Source: Branchiostoma floridae
Lineage: Eukaryota; Chordata; Leptocardii; Amphioxiformes; Branchiostomatidae
Direction: 5' to 3'
NCBI RefSeq assembly: GCF_000003815.2
Contig: NC_049993.1
Coordinates: 10,477,244-10,541,243, forward strand
Length of the DNA stretch: 64,000 bases
The notes under the pieces were generated by a model. It saw nothing but the letters and a program-made list of their open reading frames with translations, ran no database searches and was not told the DNA's origin. The first letter of the stretch is position 1, and each line of letters starts with the position of its first letter. The translations under genes were made by a program, and so were the position numbers. Positions 58,658 to 64,000 of this stretch are shown here, piece after piece.

Positions 58658-61600
58658 GAAGGTCAGTTCATACTATGAATCGTGACAGGTATCCAATTTG
58701 CACCTTGGGATATACATCCTGCCACCCTTAAGTCTAATTCTATTTGAATATGCAAGACATCACTGTGCAAATATTGCCACCTAAATTCCCTTCCCCACAA
58801 TCCATTAGAGTAAATCTGACCACGTCTAGAGTTGACTGATGGTTCTCACATCGCCCCTTAATGATTCAGCTGGTCATCCGGCTTGTGGATTAACTCACAA
58901 TCGCTGCTGAATTGTTGGGGGACGATACGGTGCTTAGCTCCGCAATCAAAAAGGAGGTCAGGTCGAAAATTGTGGCAGAATAGCAAACAAACGAGCGAGA
59001 ATCCGTCTGGGACTGTAATTGGCCACCGAAGGCACCCGTGCAAACCGATCAGGTGTTCTAGTTCTGAGTTTGTCTGGTACTGCTGTCTGGGGAAGGCTTC
59101 TGCCTTCAAACTTGTCTGTACACTGATGAGATGTGATCACTCAGATCCTCGTGAACAGGAAAGAAAATTAAAGGAGCAGTCGGAGCATAATTCAATAGTT
59201 CCAACGTCACATGCTTTCCTCTGCCTAATCAGGCTCAGTGTAATACGCTGTACCCCAAAATTAAGTCCCTTTGGCTAATCGATTTTCGTGTAGCTAATGA
59301 AAGCCTATGAGATGCGATGAGTCGAACAAGTTGCCAGAAGTGCGCATAGGCTCTGGATATCAAGGGCGTTCACATCTGTGGTTCGTTTGTTCACGTCATT
59401 GTAGAGGTGGTATTGACGCATAGGGGGTGTTTGTAGGATACATCAATGTCAAAACATAGTAATGACAGATTGGATTCATATTCATAGTGTGCAACGTTCT
59501 GATTACTTGTATTAAAATCGAGTCCGAAAGTTGGGTTATCTAACAGTACATGTATAAGGGAACAAGTGTAGTGGTCACGTAGGAAACCTGTTGTTTAGCT
59601 TTGTTCGTAAGGTTTAATGTTACATGCTGGTTCTAAATGTTGTCTTGCTTAAAATTCAGGATAGAGCAGATTCACACAAAAGACGTAGTAGCTGGAAAAC
59701 CGCACATATAATTTAACAATAATGATGGACGGTAGTGGACACACCAGCTACATTTTCATGGGTCAAGAGACATAGATTCTGCAGTATTTAGATTTATTCT
59801 GTACACGATGATTTGTGCTTTATACACGAATGTTTCCCTTTAAAATCTCATAGCCAAGCGACCCCATTTCATACTGGTTATGGCGCCGTAACACACCGAA
59901 CGAAAATCATTATTAAAAAAAAAGGTGTTTAATTCATTTAACACCGGATCCAATCATAAATTTCGAAGGAAAATTCACATAAAATTGATCAACAAGATTT
60001 AAACATCCCAAGATTGCAATGTTACGAATATTTCCTGAGGGAATTTTGGGTTCAAAATGAAATCTGCAATCTCTTTATGTATCAAAATGACAGATTTTCA
60101 AAATGCATTTCTCAGGATTCAAAATTCAAATGAATTTACTAGACTAGTATAGTATCAAAGGAATTTGTATGCCTCATACGGGAGAGTTTGGAAGGGCTAC
60201 ACCATAATAACGTTAAATGACCAAATGATTCCACCGAGTGAGCGAAATAACCCTTTATTTGTTCTTCTATTGCACGCAAGGATTATTCCATTCTTCAGAT
60301 TCAGACTAAAAAGTTAGTCCATTTTCTAACTTTCCCCAAACCCTGACGTTTTGAACTGTAATTATCCGTACTGGAAGGAATATATGTTACCAATGTCACA
60401 TGACATACCAAATAACACTATTCTGGAATCGTCGCTCCATCTTTCAAATTATTTCGAAAAATCAATCCCCTTTCTCTCTTAGCTATATTATTCACATGTG
60501 TAATATGTATTCATGACGCGGTTTCATCTTCACGGTCACTGAGTGCGCACGGTACGGCTGCTTTGATAACGGTTAACATTAGCAATGCACATTACCTGCA
60601 CTATCTACGTGCCTCTTTCTCTCTGTTACACACCTCTTCTTCACGGATTGATGCACACGGTCAATGATTATCACTCGGGCAATTAGGATATAGCTGAGAT
60701 AGTTGATATTGTATGGTGTGATTTGAAAGTTACCGACCTGGGTTCCCTTAATGCATGAAGTGTGACAATATGTTTTGATTGGACGCCAAATTGTGAGATT
60801 GTCCTTCACGTCCCCCTCCACCATCAAAAGTAGCTTAACGAGCTTTTTGCCGAATTACAATTTCACGAGCAATTTGATATAGTAAGTCTTGATGGGGTTT
60901 TTCCTGCATTTTACAGACCGTTATCATGATGAGCATAGTTCGTGTGGAAATCAACAGCAATCTCCATAAAACAGCACTTCATTGGTCACTCCATTAACTT
61001 GATCATCATGATTAAAGACTTCTCAAAAGTGAGGATATTTTGAAATGAACCCATGTCAAAGGAGAACACAAGTTTTTTTTACATCACAATGATAAAAAAA
61101 TTAGATGTACAACTATTTTGTAAATGCAAATTTTCTATGATTTCATGTAACCTCAATATTTAGCATAAACGGCCATCCCCTTTTCTGTATACGGCTTTCT
61201 GTACAAAGGAAAATTTATTTAAAACTTGACCTTTTGACAATTTACCAGTACACAGTCTGTGAGAACCTCGGAAAGATTCCACATTTCGCATTACACATAT
61301 AGTATTCATTACTAGTATACATTACTATGTATACATGTAATACAAAACGAAGGTCTAAACAACTCGAAAGCAACAGTACCACAAGAATTTGTAAACTCAA
61401 TTGAAAAAAATATACCACATATATCTTACGTGGCTAAAGTTGTGCAATCGTATCATAGATATACAGGTCGCAGTAGGTACAGTTAATCGACAAAACATGT
61501 AAGCTAGTGTGCTATTGCACTTTACCTTTACTGTTGATATATTGATGTGATCTCAAACGTAGTGATATATACGTGCTCCTGCCGGAAATACCACGATATC

Positions 61601-64000
61601 AGCACTGCCTAGAGCGTGTAATATCAAGTGCCAATAAACCTACGACAGTGGGATTGATCTATGTAAAACTTTTAGCTTGCAAACAAAAAAAATCATGCTG
61701 ACATTAGACATTGTTGTGAAATTGGATTTTAATTACCACGCTTATAAAAGGTTTCCATCTCTGATTTACACTCAGACGATTCCTAAAGATAAGCATTATT
61801 TGATATCAATGTGCAGTTTCAGGTCTTATATTAACTTCATACAACGCTATATATGTGTTTCTCCACCTGTTCATGTCTACTTGCACTCATGAACATTCAA
61901 GCGTTACATACATTGATTAAGATGAACTACTTCATAAACAAACAGATTGAACTGTTCCCCTCAATACAGTATAGAAGATGCACACAATCGTTACTCCATC
62001 TTGATCGTTCCCTATCGGCCGGAACAATTCATTTTAGATAAGTGGAGATGTAGATAGGGCTATTTATCTGTGTATATAGAGTGGTATCTTCTCACAGAAC
62101 ACTAATTCATATTCCTTCCCTACGTCACATTGCGTTGTGAAGTGAAATCCGTTCTGTACAAGGCTCGTTCAGTTGAGGCATCATCTTAGATCTGGACGAA
62201 GATGATTATCCATGTTGTGTCTGCTGATGCGTGATATGCGATCGATTAGAAGGGCGTAGATCATAGTCCTCAAATACAGTAGCCCACTATTATACATTTA
62301 TCATTCATCACGATGCTTTTTGGATGCGACATTTAGAGTCAAATGTTGTGAGAGTGTGGATGTTTCATCAGTGCGTGATCCTTAAACTTTGCATTAAAAC
62401 CGGATCAGATTGTATTACTTTAACAAATCTGAGATTGAGATAAGACCCAATTCCTTCATGCCTTATTTCTCCGAAAATATCTACTTTGACAGGAAACAAC
62501 GATTTGATATCTCCTGTCAAATGTGTTTCTTATACATGTCTTGGTTTGCCATGGTTCATTGGATCAACCTGTACGATCTTATCGAATTGTCATTGTCGGC
62601 ACGTTCTCCATTCCATCGGTGCCGGCCTTTGCGGTCCTCTTTTGTACTATTAAGTGGAACCATCCCGTCCGAACACGCAGCTCTGCGGAGCTTCAGCTTA
62701 GGTTTCAAAATGGCTGCGGGCTTAACGATCTGCTGGGGAACTCGTGAGCATCTCAAAGGAGGAGATCCACAGCCCCAGCACCTCCGGGGCTCCTGATGCT
62801 GCACACATATGGATGTGAGGAACCGGCAGTGGCTTCGCTGTCGTCTCGGCTTGCTTTAAACAAAAAGAAGACACATTCCAAAACACTGTATAAATCATTA
62901 CCAAATGTGCATGTATAAGAACTGACTCAGGGGGGCGCTGATATGGATGCAGACATGTAATCTTGGAACCTGACGATTTTTCCACGATCAGTCTAAAATG
63001 ATTTATGACGCTTGCGGTGCAGCTCTGGAGCACACATGACAGATATTCCGTCAAAAATATTACGTTGGCGTTATGTAAAAGCAATTGTAGGTCTTATGCA
63101 ATGTCTGAATGATTCTTAAATATTTCAAGAATATATGTATTCAATGTATTATGTAGGTAATGTAATTTGCGGTTTAATATGTAATAAAAATTTACTAAAA
63201 TGTACGTTGCTTTTGGCAAAAAAAAGGTTGGACCGGTTGAAGCTAGAAGGCAGCGTCTCTGAGACAAACCCAAGGAGAAATGTTTTATGCGGAGCAGCAC
63301 CCTTACGAGTCCAATCTGTATGCAGACAGCATTAGCGGACGTCGTTACCTGGCTCCATAACGATCCCCCGGTGGATAGGCCTTTTATGACGTCTCTGTGG
63401 CGGCTTTGTCTATCGTTTGTAAAAGGCTGCTGCAGGTAAAATGTTAAAATGATGGCTTTGTTCGTGGGATCTAATTGCTGTGATAAAGATGTAGTGTAGT
63501 GTATGGACGAGAAGAGATGGGCTGGTAAACTATGCTCAGATACCACATTTATGCTGATTCCTTTATGTTAGCTACTATACTGTGCAAATAAAATAGTTGA
63601 CTAGAGTATTGACTACGTGGGGTTGTATAGTCTTTACAGTATATAGTCTTTTAGTCTGACAGTAAACTATCATCTTTGACCTATCCACAAGACGCAAAGA
63701 GATACTTTTCCAAGATGACGTAAAGATGTAGAGCCATTATCTTGTCTTTTACATAGCTAACCTTTGAACTACCTTCATTCTACCCCCGTCTTTTCTCTTT
63801 TCCCGTCATTGGATGTTTACATCATCAATGTCGTCTTCTTCTAGTACTTCCTACGTCTTAGTACAAGAACTGCAACCCTTTAAATTTGGACCAGTTCTCG
63901 ATGTCTCTCGTTAGGGCAATTTGCTAGCCCATGGTGCGAACCACAACATCTCCACTGAAGCTGTGCGTCCCTTTTTCTATATAATGACCTATGGACTCCA

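Larger units (their letters stand above)
54451..64000 (+). other. Probable first intron of the second receptor gene (continues past window)
   Basis: It starts with gtaaga. No downstream receptor exon is visible; a second exon of about 600 nt would show as a long plus-strand frame. It contains one family 1 element (56211-56462) and a short palindrome (58633-58657). Open frames of 120-150 codons on either strand lack recognisable features. Confidence 0.5.

Noticed and set aside
63094-63546. 150-codon minus-strand frame near the window end
   Set aside because: No domain, no splice or expression context, and chance-level length.

Overview
The window is eukaryotic genomic DNA. Genes are split by GT-AG introns, most of the sequence is non-coding, there is one 100-N assembly gap, and miniature transposons are common. 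The gene content is a tandem set of four-exon lipid-binding protein genes beside NMDA-type glutamate receptor genes. With the dense short inverted-repeat elements, this suggests an invertebrate chordate, most likely a lancelet (Branchiostoma). That is an inference from the sequence, not a database match.

Region 1 (1-12.8 kb, minus strand) is a head-to-tail array of intracellular lipid-binding protein genes of the fatty-acid-binding protein (FABP) family. Three are complete (4610-6093, 7320-8942, 10329-12754). One runs off the left edge (1-1486). An orphan first exon at 2901-2984 is what remains of a fifth copy. Exon lengths (85, 170-173, 114 and 51 nt) and intron phases are the same in every copy. 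A short promoter-proximal block lies about 140-153 nt upstream of each start codon, and at exactly the same distance in two copies.

Region 2 (12.8-16.8 kb) is intergenic, with a decayed LINE 3' end and the assembly gap.

Region 3 (16816-38791, plus strand) is a complete ten-exon NMDA receptor subunit gene of the GluN3 type, predicted at 1056 residues. Its first intron is about 13 kb. It has an amino-terminal domain, a split ligand-binding domain, M1-M4, and a cytoplasmic tail with a coiled coil and a cysteine cluster. Unusual points are a Ser-His pair at the pore selectivity site and one GC-AG intron.

Region 4 (38.8-54.0 kb) is a gene-poor interval with several inverted-repeat elements and simple repeats.

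Region 5 (54034-54450, plus strand) is the first coding exon of a second NMDA-type receptor subunit: signal peptide plus start of the amino-terminal domain. The rest of the window to 64000 appears to be its first intron. Two NMDA receptor subunit genes therefore lie in tandem on one strand, downstream of the lipid-binding array on the other strand.

At least four inverted-repeat element families recur. The commonest has four copies, at about 27.8, 31.4, 48.5 and 56.2 kb.
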